Positions 54,069 through 62,869 of a stretch of 64,000 bases of DNA are shown here, one piece after another; positions within the stretch are counted from its first letter, which is position 1, and every line of letters begins with the position of its first letter. The DNA is taken from positions 1-64,000 of the forward strand of contig NZ_CANMFF010000019.1 in assembly GCF_947497005.1 (NCBI RefSeq), written 5' to 3'. The DNA comes from an uncultured Ruegeria sp. Its GTDB lineage: Bacteria > Pseudomonadota > Alphaproteobacteria > Rhodobacterales > Rhodobacteraceae. The notes under the pieces are model-generated. The model had not been told where the DNA came from, ran no database searches, and saw nothing but the letters and a program-made list of their open reading frames with translations. A program made the translations under genes and the position numbers.

Positions 54069-55091
54069 CTAACTGCGCCTGACCGATAAGTTCTGTCGTC
54101 TTCCCAGCATGTGATATTCGAACAGGCACCAGACATAGATGGTGGCCGAGTAGACGTAATAGACCTGATGGTAGAGCAGACATTTGAACGCAAACCACGG
54201 CCCGTCATGCCCGGACATGGCGCGGACCAGATCGAGATTGGCGACAAAGGCCGCAGCCAGTAACACAAAAGGCAAAGGCCAGCTTCCGGGCCAGAACGGC
54301 AGGGCCAGAAGCGACAGCAACAGCAGCCCGGCAATTGCGGCCCGTGCGCGTTCAGCCATTGAGGTGTTCAGGTCATCCGTCAGCCCCTCGCGCGAGATCA
54401 TCAGCCGGGCCCAGGGCAGGGCGCGACAGAAGATATCCGTGCTCAGGCTGTTGCGGATGGTCCAGACTTTCAGATGCTTGCCCTGCAAAAGCGGCTCGAC
54501 CAGGATGCGGCGACCGGTGCCCGCGATCCGATAGCCCAGTTCGATATCCTCGATCGAGGGGACCTCATAGGTTTTCACGTCGAACCCGCCAACCTCAAGA
54601 AACACATCGCGCCGGATGGCGCCGCACCCGGCCCAGAAGGTGCGCGCCTCGCGGCGGGCGCGCTGATGGTGATAGCGATGCAGAAGGTTCTTGTAGCGTG
54701 AAAACCAGGCCTGCCCGTCCGGAGCATCGTCATAAGATCCGAACACGGCGCCTACATTGTCTTCGGACATCGCCCGGCGAATATGGTCCGGCCCGTCCGG
54801 CCAGGCGATGACATCGGAATCCACAAACCACAGAATATCGCCCGTGGCCTGCTGCGCCGCCAGATTGCGGGCGGCACCTGGGCCGCCATTGACCGGGGTG
54901 GTCAGAACGGTCGCGCCCATTTCCCGGGCCAGCGCCGCGGTGCCGTCCGGGGACTGGTCATCCACCACCAGAACCTGCTGTACCTGCCCGGTATTCAGCA
55001 TTTCAATCAATGGCGGCAAAACGCGCGGCAGCAGATGTTCGGCGTTATAGGCGGGCATGACCACGCTGATGGAAGGGGATTGATCTGACAT
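54069..55091 (-). CDS. GT2 family glycosyltransferase with C-terminal membrane helices
   Basis: The 340-residue protein starts SISVVMPAYNAEHLLPRVLPPLIEML. It has VLVVDDQSPDGTA, FVDSDVIAWPDGPDH, FWAGCGAIRRDVFLEVGGFD and SIEDIELGYRI, with two or three helices in the last 90 residues. This combination is typical of membrane-bound GT2 enzymes that transfer a sugar to a lipid or polymer. ATG 55091 overlaps the upstream gene stop (TGATG). Longer in-frame starts lie inside that gene. Confidence 0.85.
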   Translation of the reverse strand: MSDQSPSISVVMPAYNAEHLLPRVLPPLIEMLNTGQVQQVLVVDDQSPDGTAALAREMGATVLTTPVNGGPGAARNLAAQQATGDILWFVDSDVIAWPDGPDHIRRAMSEDNVGAVFGSYDDAPDGQAWFSRYKNLLHRYHHQRARREARTFWAGCGAIRRDVFLEVGGFDVKTYEVPSIEDIELGYRIAGTGRRILVEPLLQGKHLKVWTIRNSLSTDIFCRALPWARLMISREGLTDDLNTSMAERARAAIAGLLLLSLLALPFWPGSWPLPFVLLAAAFVANLDLVRAMSGHDGPWFAFKCLLYHQVYYVYSATIYVWCLFEYHMLGRRQNLSVRRS

Positions 55092-56584
55092 CACGGGGCT
55101 TCTCCGGCCGTATCTTGCGGCGCTGATGAACGTTGAACAAGAAAAAGAAAGGCGGCCGTAAAGGGCAATAACCACATCACGCGGGCGCCATATCGGTCTG
55201 CGGGTTGCGAGACCCCGCCACAGACCAGTGCGTTGACTGCGATTCCGATCAGGATGAACAGCGCAAACAGCTTCATGTCCCGCGATACACGACCCGGCCG
55301 GAGCAAAACAAAGACGATAAAGGCAAAAGACACGGCATAGATCACGCCATGCACGATATCGATGGTTTCGATCCAGGCCCTGTCCCGAGATAACAAACCG
55401 CCCTGCAACATATCGGGCCGCGTGTCTTCCATTCTGGCCAGCCAGCGGGCGTTTTCCAGCTCCACATCTGTCGGGATCGTCATGGTGATGCTATGGCGCA
55501 ATACCTGATGATAGCCGTTTCTGGCCAATGCGAAAGACGTCGCAATCGGTCTGGACAGGAAGACCGCCTTGGCAAAGTCCTGCTGCGCCAGCGCCACCTG
55601 TTTTTGCTCTTCCGGCGACAGCAGCCGGAATGATCCCAACCGGGAGGAGCGCTCGAAAATGATATGGGATGGGGTCAGTCTGTAAGGGTCATCCGACCAT
55701 GAAAGCGCCTCATACAGCGCGCAGGTCGGTATATCTGCATCCGGGCAGACATCACTCAGATAATCCATCCCCGGCCCGTCAACGATGAGCCGGGCGGTGA
55801 TATGCGGCGTATAGACGACCTCTTTGTTGGTAGCGATTTCCACGGTGACCTGAAACGCCTTACGCTCGGCCAGTGCCAGTGCCAGAACCATCATCATCAG
55901 GATCGTTGCACGCCAGCGCCGCGATCGTTTCTCGCTGAGCGCTGCCAAAGCCACAAAGGGGATCATCAACGCTGCAACCGCCAGATGAGACGGGTGCAGA
56001 AGTGCGCTGAACAGGGCCAGAGCGGATATCAGCAAAAGCTCCCAGGTCTGCATTATCCGCCCAAAAGCCGTCAGTGAGGCAATCACGATCAGCAACACCG
56101 GGGCAAAAATATCCGGCATCATATAGGCGATGTAAAACGGCAAAGAGGTGCTGGCCGCCGCCAGAAGGGGGATTGCGGTCATCAGCATTGTGTTCTGGGT
56201 GCCGTCCAGAGATTGGCCGGCCGTCCGGGCCAGCAACCAGACCGCAAAAAACGTGGCAGCCAGATGGATGATCGGAACAGCGTAAAGGGCGTCGGCGCGA
56301 AAAAACGCAGCTATGATGAGGCCATAGATCAGCGAGCGGGAGCCGGTTGCAGTCCCGTCATCATCTGCGGTGTACGTGCCGCCCGTCGTGGTGGTCTCGT
56401 TCACCGGCGGCAGCAGGCTGTTCAGGGCCACGCTGCCCTGTCGAATGTAACTGCCTGTGTCAAAGTAATAGAGCGGACCGCCGTTGATCAGAAACACGGA
56501 CAGACAGGCAAGACCCGCCAGTACGACCAGCAGGACCGACCGGGTCTGCCAGGACAGCTTGTCTGAGGGCATCGATACGCTCAT
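55091..56584 (-). CDS. Polytopic membrane protein, possible GT-C transferase or polymerase
   Basis: The 497-residue protein has about eleven hydrophobic segments. The first periplasmic loop reads GGPLYYFDTGSYIRQGSVALNS and a later loop is large (residues 250-370) with SWSDDPYRLTPSHIIFERSSRLGSF. The last helices carry DRYGARVMWLLPFTAAFLFL. No family is certain. Loop arrangement suggests a GT-C transferase or a Wzy-like polymerase, which would fill a gap in this locus. It is coupled to the GT2 gene at 54069 by a TGATG overlap. ATG 56584 follows GGAA. Confidence 0.6.
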   Translation of the reverse strand: MSVSMPSDKLSWQTRSVLLVVLAGLACLSVFLINGGPLYYFDTGSYIRQGSVALNSLLPPVNETTTTGGTYTADDDGTATGSRSLIYGLIIAAFFRADALYAVPIIHLAATFFAVWLLARTAGQSLDGTQNTMLMTAIPLLAAASTSLPFYIAYMMPDIFAPVLLIVIASLTAFGRIMQTWELLLISALALFSALLHPSHLAVAALMIPFVALAALSEKRSRRWRATILMMMVLALALAERKAFQVTVEIATNKEVVYTPHITARLIVDGPGMDYLSDVCPDADIPTCALYEALSWSDDPYRLTPSHIIFERSSRLGSFRLLSPEEQKQVALAQQDFAKAVFLSRPIATSFALARNGYHQVLRHSITMTIPTDVELENARWLARMEDTRPDMLQGGLLSRDRAWIETIDIVHGVIYAVSFAFIVFVLLRPGRVSRDMKLFALFILIGIAVNALVCGGVSQPADRYGARVMWLLPFTAAFLFLVQRSSAPQDTAGEAP

Positions 56585-56768
56585 GTCGTTTCCGCAGCAT
56601 TTGGTCCGGTCACGCAGGATGCGGTCGTGCCCGGACTGCGCCCGATGCTTGGGCGCATGTTATCGAGATTCGAAACAGACATGTTCATCAGCGTTTCTGG
56701 CTGCCTCCGTACAGCGGGCTGTGGGGCCGAGTTCTACTATGGCCATCGCCCGAAATCGCGCTAAGCAA

Positions 56769-57479
56769 TCATTTGATCGCAAGAAAACCTTCAAAACAAA
56801 TATATTTCTGAATGCTCATCACATCCTTGAAGCCGGCCCGGCCCAGCAGATCCAGATTGCCCTGGGTGGAAAACGGCTCCAGCACGCTTTTCAGACTGCG
56901 CGCCTTTTCGACAATTTCTTCGCTTGAGAACCCGTGGCCGATTTTGAACTCGTTATAGAGTTGGGTCACAAGATCCTGAAACCGCGCATCCGGCCCCCGG
57001 ACCTTTTCGAACATGACAAACGCACCACCCCAGTTCAGGGTGTTGTAGATCTTGGTGAACAGTTCTTGCCGGTACCGGGGCGGGATGAACTGCATTGTAT
57101 AATAGCTGACGATCATGTCCGCCTTTTCCATCTCCATATGACGGGCATCGTCATGAAGAATGGAAATGTTCGGGACATCCGCACAATGAGCTTCGGCGAC
57201 TTTCACCATTTCGGGTTCGACATCGATGCCGATCCAGCGCGCATCCGGCTTTCCGGCATTATGTTCTGCCAGCTTGCGGATCAATTCACCTGTCGATGTG
57301 CCGATTTCATAACAAAGGCTGTCATTGCGGACGAAAAAATCCGAAACCTGACAGATCAGGCCGTGGCCCATTTCGTAAAGAGGAACAGATAATTTGATGT
57401 GGTCTACAAACGTATCGGGAACATCGCCCCCAAAGGTCCAGTTCGCATTCTCAGCGGCTATGTTCTGGCCAACACCCAT
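56769..57479 (-). CDS. CmoA-like SAM-dependent methyltransferase
   Basis: The 236-residue protein matches the CmoA pattern: VPLYEMGHGLICQVSDFFV, YEIGTSTGELIRKLAEH, WIGIDVEPEMVKVAEAH, VSYYTMQFIPPRYRQELFTKIYNTLNWGGAFVMFEKV. CmoA itself makes carboxy-SAM for tRNA modification, but copies on plasmids next to glycan genes may have another substrate. ATG 57479 follows GAGGAG with a suitable spacing; upstream in-frame codons lack a site. It stands alone, 184 bp from the next gene downstream. Confidence 0.78.
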   Translation of the reverse strand: MGVGQNIAAENANWTFGGDVPDTFVDHIKLSVPLYEMGHGLICQVSDFFVRNDSLCYEIGTSTGELIRKLAEHNAGKPDARWIGIDVEPEMVKVAEAHCADVPNISILHDDARHMEMEKADMIVSYYTMQFIPPRYRQELFTKIYNTLNWGGAFVMFEKVRGPDARFQDLVTQLYNEFKIGHGFSSEEIVEKARSLKSVLEPFSTQGNLDLLGRAGFKDVMSIQKYICFEGFLAIK

Positions 57480-58110
57480 GCGTAACGTCTCCTCGCTAAT
57501 AGGCAGGCACAAGGAACAAACGGCTAAAAACAACTTCCGATTGAGGATGCGTGCCTGAACTTGGTACAATAACAGTCCAAGGCTACACGAAACTTTCGGG
57601 TCGTCGAAGGAGAAATATGGCCGCCCCCGGGTTTCTGGTCTTTTTCTCTTCTGGCGTGGTCTGCTGGTCCTTTGTGAAGTGCTGAAAATGGACAGTGCAT
57701 CGAAATGATTTGCATTGTTTCCCGCCCTGTGCGGCACGCAGGCGCGCGCCATGTGAAAAGGTTGTTTCGGTTGCACCTTATCGCGGAGAGATCGAGTACA
57801 GTTTTGCACCGTTTAAACCTGCTCGGATTATGTGTGGTGCCGTGCCAGAACGCTCGGAATCGCTGGAAGTCGGCATGTTTTTCCAGACGCAGATTCGCCT
57901 TATTTGGGCGATTCTGGTTCACGTTAAAGAAACAAACTGTAATCAATGAACTTATTGTGCTGGCCAAAGGGGCATTGCGCCAAAAAAAAGCCACAGTTCC
58001 GAGGAAAATCCTTCGCAATCAAATAGAAATGAATTATTAATGTTTGCAGTAGGTGCCCTGCCGGGATTTCGAGCGGGTTGTGTGTATAAAAATCAAAGGT
58101 GGGACTTTGT
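57480..58110. other. Intergenic region before the VPLPA-CTERM gene
   Basis: About 630 bp between the divergent CmoA-like gene and the VPLPA-CTERM gene. The last 150 bases are AT-rich and could hold the promoter of the surface protein. Short open frames on both strands are not convincing. Confidence 0.45.
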
Positions 58111-58677
58111 ATGTTTAGAAGTTTGAAAATGATGGCGGCAGGGGTTGTTGCTGCTGTAATGATGGCCGGATCGGCCAGTGCGCTGACCTCGGTGTCAGCG
58201 GGTGGCGGCCCTCTGGCAGGGGGTGGATATGACATCACCTCCGACACGCTCTTCTCTGGTACGGTTTCCACAATGGGTGGACCGGGATCGTACGCAATCA
58301 ACTTCCAGTCGCCCATTGATCCTCTTTCTGGTGTTGCGAACGCTTCGATCACCATCAATTTGCTGAGTACGTTCACAGGTCTGACGGTGAGCTGGGTCGA
58401 CGCATTGAACCCTGCCAACGTTTTGGCATCGACGTTTGTTCTGGGCGGTGTTCAGACAACACTCAGCACACTGTTCAGCAGTGTCAGCCCGAACACCCTA
58501 AGCCAGAACTTAGTGTTCAGCTGGGCCAACTCTCAAGGGGCGACAGATTCCAATGGTAACCTGGTTCCGGTTACGTTTGACTTCGACGTGGCTCCGGTTC
58601 CGCTGCCCGCCGGTGGTTTGCTGCTTCTGACTGCGCTTGGCGGTTTGGCTCTGACGCGCCGCCGCAAGGCCGCCTGA
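58111..58677 (+). CDS. VPLPA-CTERM surface-sorted protein
   Basis: The 188-residue product has an N-terminal signal peptide (MFRSLKMMAAGVVAAVMMAGSASA). It has a Gly/Ser/Thr-rich body and a C-terminal tripartite signal: VPLPAGGLLLLTALGGLALTRRRKAA with motif VPLPA, a hydrophobic helix and a basic tail. Such proteins are cut and anchored or released by a dedicated exosortase (XrtD type in this group) and are tied to EPS-producing envelopes. No exosortase is in the window, so it must be encoded elsewhere. ATG 58111 is preferred (GGTGGG 7 bases upstream) over GTG 58099. Confidence 0.9.
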   Translation: MFRSLKMMAAGVVAAVMMAGSASALTSVSAGGGPLAGGGYDITSDTLFSGTVSTMGGPGSYAINFQSPIDPLSGVANASITINLLSTFTGLTVSWVDALNPANVLASTFVLGGVQTTLSTLFSSVSPNTLSQNLVFSWANSQGATDSNGNLVPVTFDFDVAPVPLPAGGLLLLTALGGLALTRRRKAA

Positions 58678-58707
58678 GCGGACACACAAACCTGACAGAC
58701 AAAGCAA

Positions 58708-58736
58708 GGGGCCGTTTTCACGGTCCCTTTTCTTTT
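58708..58736 (+). terminator. Rho-independent terminator
   Basis: GGGGCCG (58708-58714) pairs with CGGTCCC (58721-58727), allowing one G-T pair, around a TTTTCA loop. The T-rich tract TTTTCTTTT follows at 58728-58736. It lies 30 bp after the VPLPA-CTERM stop and just before the convergent GT2 gene. Confidence 0.85.
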
Positions 58737-58738
58737 GG

Positions 58739-59623
58739 TCAGATGTTGCCGCCCGTTGCCTGATGCAGCATCCAGATCATCCTCTGGCATCTGAGCCGGA
58801 ACAATGTGGAGATCGCCCGCCATGTTTCGCCTGCCGAGGCCAGCTTGTCGCTGGAGATGACCTTTGGCGTATGCACGATCGCGCTGGCGGGCATGGCCAA
58901 CCCCCGGATTGCCCACCGTAGCCGCGCACCGGGATTGGTGCCATGCAGCAGATACGCCTCTTGTGTCGTGCGCCGCCACTTGGCTTTGAGCGCGGGCCAA
59001 TCCTGCCGGGATGGATGGCTGACGCGAAAGTCATCCCGGTATATCAGGTTATAACCCCGTGCGACCGCGCGCATGGTCCATTCCCGATCTTCCGATACAC
59101 CGTTGATGAAGCCGCCGATCGCATCGAACACATCCCGCCGGGTCAACAGGTTGCCCGCACCGGAAAACCCCTGAACCTCGATATACCTGCGGAAGTTGAA
59201 TGCAAAAACAGCCTCGAACGCTTCGGCACCGCTGCGGGGTGACGGGGTTTCGTCAAAAACATCCACCCGGCCGCCGATCAGATCGGCCTGATCCGCGACC
59301 TGTCGCCCGACGGTCAACCAGTCCGGCGCGGGCACACAATCGGCATCGATGAAGAACAACCGCTGTGCCGTGGTCTCGGCAACCCCACGGTTGCGCGCAT
59401 GAGCTGCACCTTTTTGGTGTTCGGTGACAAAACGCATTTCGGGAAAGGACTGCCGTATCGCCTCCAGCGATACCGGAGAATTGTTGTCGACAACGATGAC
59501 TTCCGTCGCCGTCAGATCATTCTCTCTCAGGGCAAGAAGGCACCGCTCCAGCCGGGGCAGATCATTGTAATGGGGAATGATCACCGCATCGATCGGAGCT
59601 GCGTCAGTAGGATCCGTACTCAT
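58739..59623 (-). CDS. GT2 family glycosyltransferase
   Basis: The 294-residue enzyme has DAVIIPHYNDLPRLERCLLALREN, EVIVVDNNSPV, FFIDADCVPAPDWL and GAGNLLTRRDVFDAIGGFINGVSEDREWTMRA. The DxD-like DADC and the ED motif before the C-terminal part are typical of inverting GT2 enzymes. It is the last gene of the export operon and overlaps the autokinase stop by 20 bp. ATG 59623 is used; a TTG six bases upstream is a weaker alternative. It probably adds a sugar during repeat-unit assembly. Confidence 0.86.
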   Translation of the reverse strand: MSTDPTDAAPIDAVIIPHYNDLPRLERCLLALRENDLTATEVIVVDNNSPVSLEAIRQSFPEMRFVTEHQKGAAHARNRGVAETTAQRLFFIDADCVPAPDWLTVGRQVADQADLIGGRVDVFDETPSPRSGAEAFEAVFAFNFRRYIEVQGFSGAGNLLTRRDVFDAIGGFINGVSEDREWTMRAVARGYNLIYRDDFRVSHPSRQDWPALKAKWRRTTQEAYLLHGTNPGARLRWAIRGLAMPASAIVHTPKVISSDKLASAGETWRAISTLFRLRCQRMIWMLHQATGGNI

Positions 59624-60437
59624 TGCCAAACGTCCCGCTGATGTACCGGCATTTGTTCAACACGATCCCCATGACGCTGGTCAATCCCGCCAGTTGCTGC
59701 TCGGCAACGTCGATATGATCTATGCTGGTCTCTTCGGCCGCCGCCAGAAGCAGGGCGCAATCGACATTCCTGAGAAATCCGTGGCTGTCATCGCTCATCA
59801 TCAGGGGGGGCGTGTCGAACAGAATGATGTCGGGTTTGTAGTCCGCCTCGAGCTGCTCAAGAAATTCGATTGCCCGTCGGCTTTGCAGAACTTCCGCCGG
59901 GTTGCGTGTCGATGCGTAATTTAACCCGAAGAGCACATTGTTCCCATAACGCAATGCATGTTCGTGGAACGGTACCTTCCCCTGAATAACGTCTGCCATG
60001 CTGTGGCTGCCGGTTTGTTTCAGGATCTCGGCCAGCCCTCGACGCCGCATGTCGAAATCGATCACGATCGTGCGCAATTCGTCCTGCCGCCCCAGGCTGA
60101 AGGCCAGATTGGCGGTCGTCGTGCTTTTGCCGCATCCGCTGTAAGGGGATGTCAGTGCGATCCGGTGCCAGTCATTGGAGAGAGTCTGCTGCAGCATCTT
60201 GGTGCGCAGCATGTCATAAGGGGATGCGTCTGCGCCGCCATGGAATGACATCAACCGGTTGCGCGAGATGAGGCGCTGCTCGATCTGTATCTCGGGCACA
60301 CTCAGCCAAATATCTTCCCCGGCGCTTTCCTGCGGTGTCGGGGGCTGTTGAATTTCTGCGGCAGGCACAGGCTGAGATTGCTGCCGACTGTTGCGTTCTT
60401 CACGCGCTTTCTGAATCGCTTGCTGAAGACGGTCCAT
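59604..60437 (-). CDS. Tyrosine autokinase, EPS/PEP-CTERM locus type (CpsD/BY-kinase)
   Basis: The 277-residue kinase has Walker A SGCGKS (Lys104), Walker A' VIDFDMRRRG, Walker B IILFDTPPLMM and C-terminal tyrosines (265, 274, 277). This is the cytoplasmic BY-kinase that works with a Wzz-type partner to regulate polymer length. The chain-length determinant gene lies 31 bp upstream. The N-terminal 70 residues are Gln/Pro-rich. The tyrosine cluster is shorter than in Wzc. Confidence 0.9.
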   Translation of the reverse strand: MDRLQQAIQKAREERNSRQQSQPVPAAEIQQPPTPQESAGEDIWLSVPEIQIEQRLISRNRLMSFHGGADASPYDMLRTKMLQQTLSNDWHRIALTSPYSGCGKSTTTANLAFSLGRQDELRTIVIDFDMRRRGLAEILKQTGSHSMADVIQGKVPFHEHALRYGNNVLFGLNYASTRNPAEVLQSRRAIEFLEQLEADYKPDIILFDTPPLMMSDDSHGFLRNVDCALLLAAAEETSIDHIDVAEQQLAGLTSVMGIVLNKCRYISGTFGNEYGSY

Positions 60438-60468
60438 TACATTTCCACCAAATCAATCGAAACAATAC

Positions 60469-62010
60469 TCACCAGAAGGTCTCCAGCTTATCCATGACTC
60501 TCTCTGCAATAAGATCGAGGGGCAGGTAATAGATGTGCACCGCCCAAACCGCTGCGGGAACTCCGACCAGAATGGCCAATATAATGCCACCCCATACGGT
60601 TCGTTGCATGATCACTTCGCCGCGTGACGGGGCATAGGGAATGGTGGCAATCGGCCAGACTTCAAGCTTGCTGATCAAATCTTCGGGCCGACGTACGGAC
60701 CGGTTCAGGATCTCCAGCAGAACCACAAGTCCCAGCCCCAGTGCGATGCCAAAGGCGGCCCCCCCTCCGGCGATCATCAATCGGTTCGGTTTGGCCGGTT
60801 CGGTTGGTGTGGACGGGTGTTCAATGACGGAAATACGCTGCCCCTGGGACGTGACTTCGATCCGTTCTCCGGTCGAGGCCTCGGCTAGCCGGCTGATCGC
60901 GACGTTATACTGGTTTTGTATATTGTCGTGCTCGCGCTGCAATTCTGCAAGCGTGATGGCGTTGGCGGGGGTCTGGTCAATCGTCAGGGTCAGCGCGTCG
61001 AGCCGGTTCTGGGTCACGCGGCGCTGATCTTCGAGCGCAGAAATCTGCGAGTCGACCTGAGCCAGTTGTAGATCCAGAGTTGAATTGCCTGTCTGTGTGT
61101 TGGGTGAGGTGGGGGCGGTCGCTTGCTCGGCGGCCACGACCTGCTCAAGCTTTTCGATTCTGGCGCGGAGCAGTTTGATCTGGGGGCTGTTCTCGGAATA
61201 GACCACGAGCTGATTGTCGAGCTGTGATTGCAATTGACTTAGCTGTTGTTGTGCCGGGGTCTGGTTTTGCTGTGGGGGGGGGACAACCTGCCCTGTCGAG
61301 CTGAAGATACTCATGAGATTTTCCCGCTGCGACTTAAGGGAAAATATCTGCTGATCGGTCTGTTCAAGATTGGTTTGCAACGCTCCTTGCTGAGCCAGCC
61401 TGAATTGCAGGCTGTCGGGGAGCGCATCAGAATTGTCATTCTTGAACTCGAGAATGCGGGCGCTGCGCCTGCTCAGCTCGTTGCTCAGGCGGTCAACTTC
61501 CAGCTGAAAGAAGGCCAGCGTGTCGGTCGCGCGTTCCTTGCGGTACGCGACATCCAGTTTCTGGATCTCCGTCAGATATGCATTCAATACGCCAGCCGCG
61601 ATCTGGCCGGTCCGTGCCTCGAAACTGATTGTCATCAGGTTGGCCTGATTGAGACCACCAGAAGTCCAGATCGAGGTGTTCTTGCGCATGGCTTTGACAA
61701 TCTGGTCAGGGCTTGCCTCATCCTGGTTGGGCAGAACCTGAAACTCACGTGCTATCTCCAGAAGGACCGGACGGGTCAGCAGGCGTTGTTCGATGATCTG
61801 AAGCTGTTCCGCCGCAGGTGTCGTGACGGTACTGGCCGCCAGATTACCCGGAATCTGAGGCGATTCAACAATCAGGCGCATCGTCGAAACATATGTGGCA
61901 GGCAGTGATCTGGCGACAATGAAGGACGCAACAGACACGATCAGGGCGACGATCAGAAAATACGGAAACCGTCTGAGGAAAATGGAGAAATAATAGCGTA
62001 CAGGACCCAT
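60469..62010 (-). CDS. Wzz-type polysaccharide chain-length determinant (EPS/PEP-CTERM locus type)
   Basis: The 513-residue protein has an N-terminal helix (FPYFLIVALIVSVASFIVA), a long periplasmic region with coiled-coil character (FQLEVDRLSNELSRRSARILEFKND; QQQLSQLQSQLDNQLVVY) and C-terminal helices (LMIAGGGAAFGIALGLGLVVLLEIL; GGIILAILVGVPAAVWAVHIYYL). It carries the Wzz domain and a later GNVR-like stretch. It controls polymer length together with the autokinase. The ATPase gene ends 1 bp before its start. Confidence 0.9.
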   Translation of the reverse strand: MGPVRYYFSIFLRRFPYFLIVALIVSVASFIVARSLPATYVSTMRLIVESPQIPGNLAASTVTTPAAEQLQIIEQRLLTRPVLLEIAREFQVLPNQDEASPDQIVKAMRKNTSIWTSGGLNQANLMTISFEARTGQIAAGVLNAYLTEIQKLDVAYRKERATDTLAFFQLEVDRLSNELSRRSARILEFKNDNSDALPDSLQFRLAQQGALQTNLEQTDQQIFSLKSQRENLMSIFSSTGQVVPPPQQNQTPAQQQLSQLQSQLDNQLVVYSENSPQIKLLRARIEKLEQVVAAEQATAPTSPNTQTGNSTLDLQLAQVDSQISALEDQRRVTQNRLDALTLTIDQTPANAITLAELQREHDNIQNQYNVAISRLAEASTGERIEVTSQGQRISVIEHPSTPTEPAKPNRLMIAGGGAAFGIALGLGLVVLLEILNRSVRRPEDLISKLEVWPIATIPYAPSRGEVIMQRTVWGGIILAILVGVPAAVWAVHIYYLPLDLIAERVMDKLETFW

Positions 62011-62011
62011 C

Positions 62012-62869
62012 TTAGACCGTCAGTTCTTTCTCGAGTGAATTTCCGCCAAAGAATACACCATCATCAGCCACCTGATTGATGATGGTTTCATCGACTTTAT
62101 CCGCTTCATTTGTCCAGGCGTAAAGCAGGGCGAAATCGCAAAATTGGTTGACCAGGCGCGGGACCCCGCGGGTCTGTTGAAAAATCAGCTTGCAGGCCTC
62201 TTCCGAAAACTCGTCCCCTGAACCGCCCGCCGTTTTCATCCTGTGCCTGATATAGGCTTCGACCGACGGCTCATCCATCCGTTCCAGGTGAAAGCTTGCG
62301 GCGACGCGCTGCGTCAGCTGACGCATTTTTGGATCCAGAACCATGTCGCGCAATTCGGGCTGGCCCACCAGAACAAGCTGGATCAGCTCATCCGTGTTCG
62401 AGTTGATATTGGTCAGCATCCGGATTTCTTCCAACCCTTCGACAGTCAGGTTCTGCGCTTCGTCAAAGATCAGAACCACCCGCCGACCTTCGGCGTATTC
62501 CGCGACAAGGAAATCCTGCAGCGCCCGGAATATCTGGACATAGCTTGCATCCGCCTCAATCGGCAGACCCAGCGCGTGCAGGACCCATTGCAGCAATTCT
62601 CCGCGACCGCCCTGTGCATTCGAGATCAGCCCAACGGTGATCGAATCTTCCATTTCGCTCAGCAGATGCTGCACCAGGGTTGTTTTCCCGGCCCCGATCT
62701 CTCCGGTCAGCACCGTGATGGGGGCGCAGCTCATGACGCCGAATTGCAGCACCGAGTAACCGCGTTTGTGCAGCGGTGACCAGTACATGAATCCGGGATC
62801 CGGAAGCAGCGTGAAGGGCCGCCGGTCAAGCCCGAAATAATCTAGATAAAACCCGTCACTGGACGCCAT
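62012..62869 (-). CDS. Putative secretion ATPase of EPS/PEP-CTERM loci (ExeA-like)
   Basis: The 285-residue AAA+ protein reads FYLDYFGLDRRPFTLLPDPGFMYWSPLHKRGYSVL. Walker A is GEIGAGKTTL (Lys62) and Walker B is VVLIFDEAQNL (135-138), followed by LVGQPELRDM and RGVPRLVNQFCDFALLYA. It resembles the ATPase found next to chain-length proteins in PEP-CTERM/EPS loci. It might power or gate polymer assembly. ATG 62869 is chosen (GAGG 4 bases upstream); ATG 62935 would add 22 residues without a good site. Confidence 0.86.
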   Translation of the reverse strand: MASSDGFYLDYFGLDRRPFTLLPDPGFMYWSPLHKRGYSVLQFGVMSCAPITVLTGEIGAGKTTLVQHLLSEMEDSITVGLISNAQGGRGELLQWVLHALGLPIEADASYVQIFRALQDFLVAEYAEGRRVVLIFDEAQNLTVEGLEEIRMLTNINSNTDELIQLVLVGQPELRDMVLDPKMRQLTQRVAASFHLERMDEPSVEAYIRHRMKTAGGSGDEFSEEACKLIFQQTRGVPRLVNQFCDFALLYAWTNEADKVDETIINQVADDGVFFGGNSLEKELTV

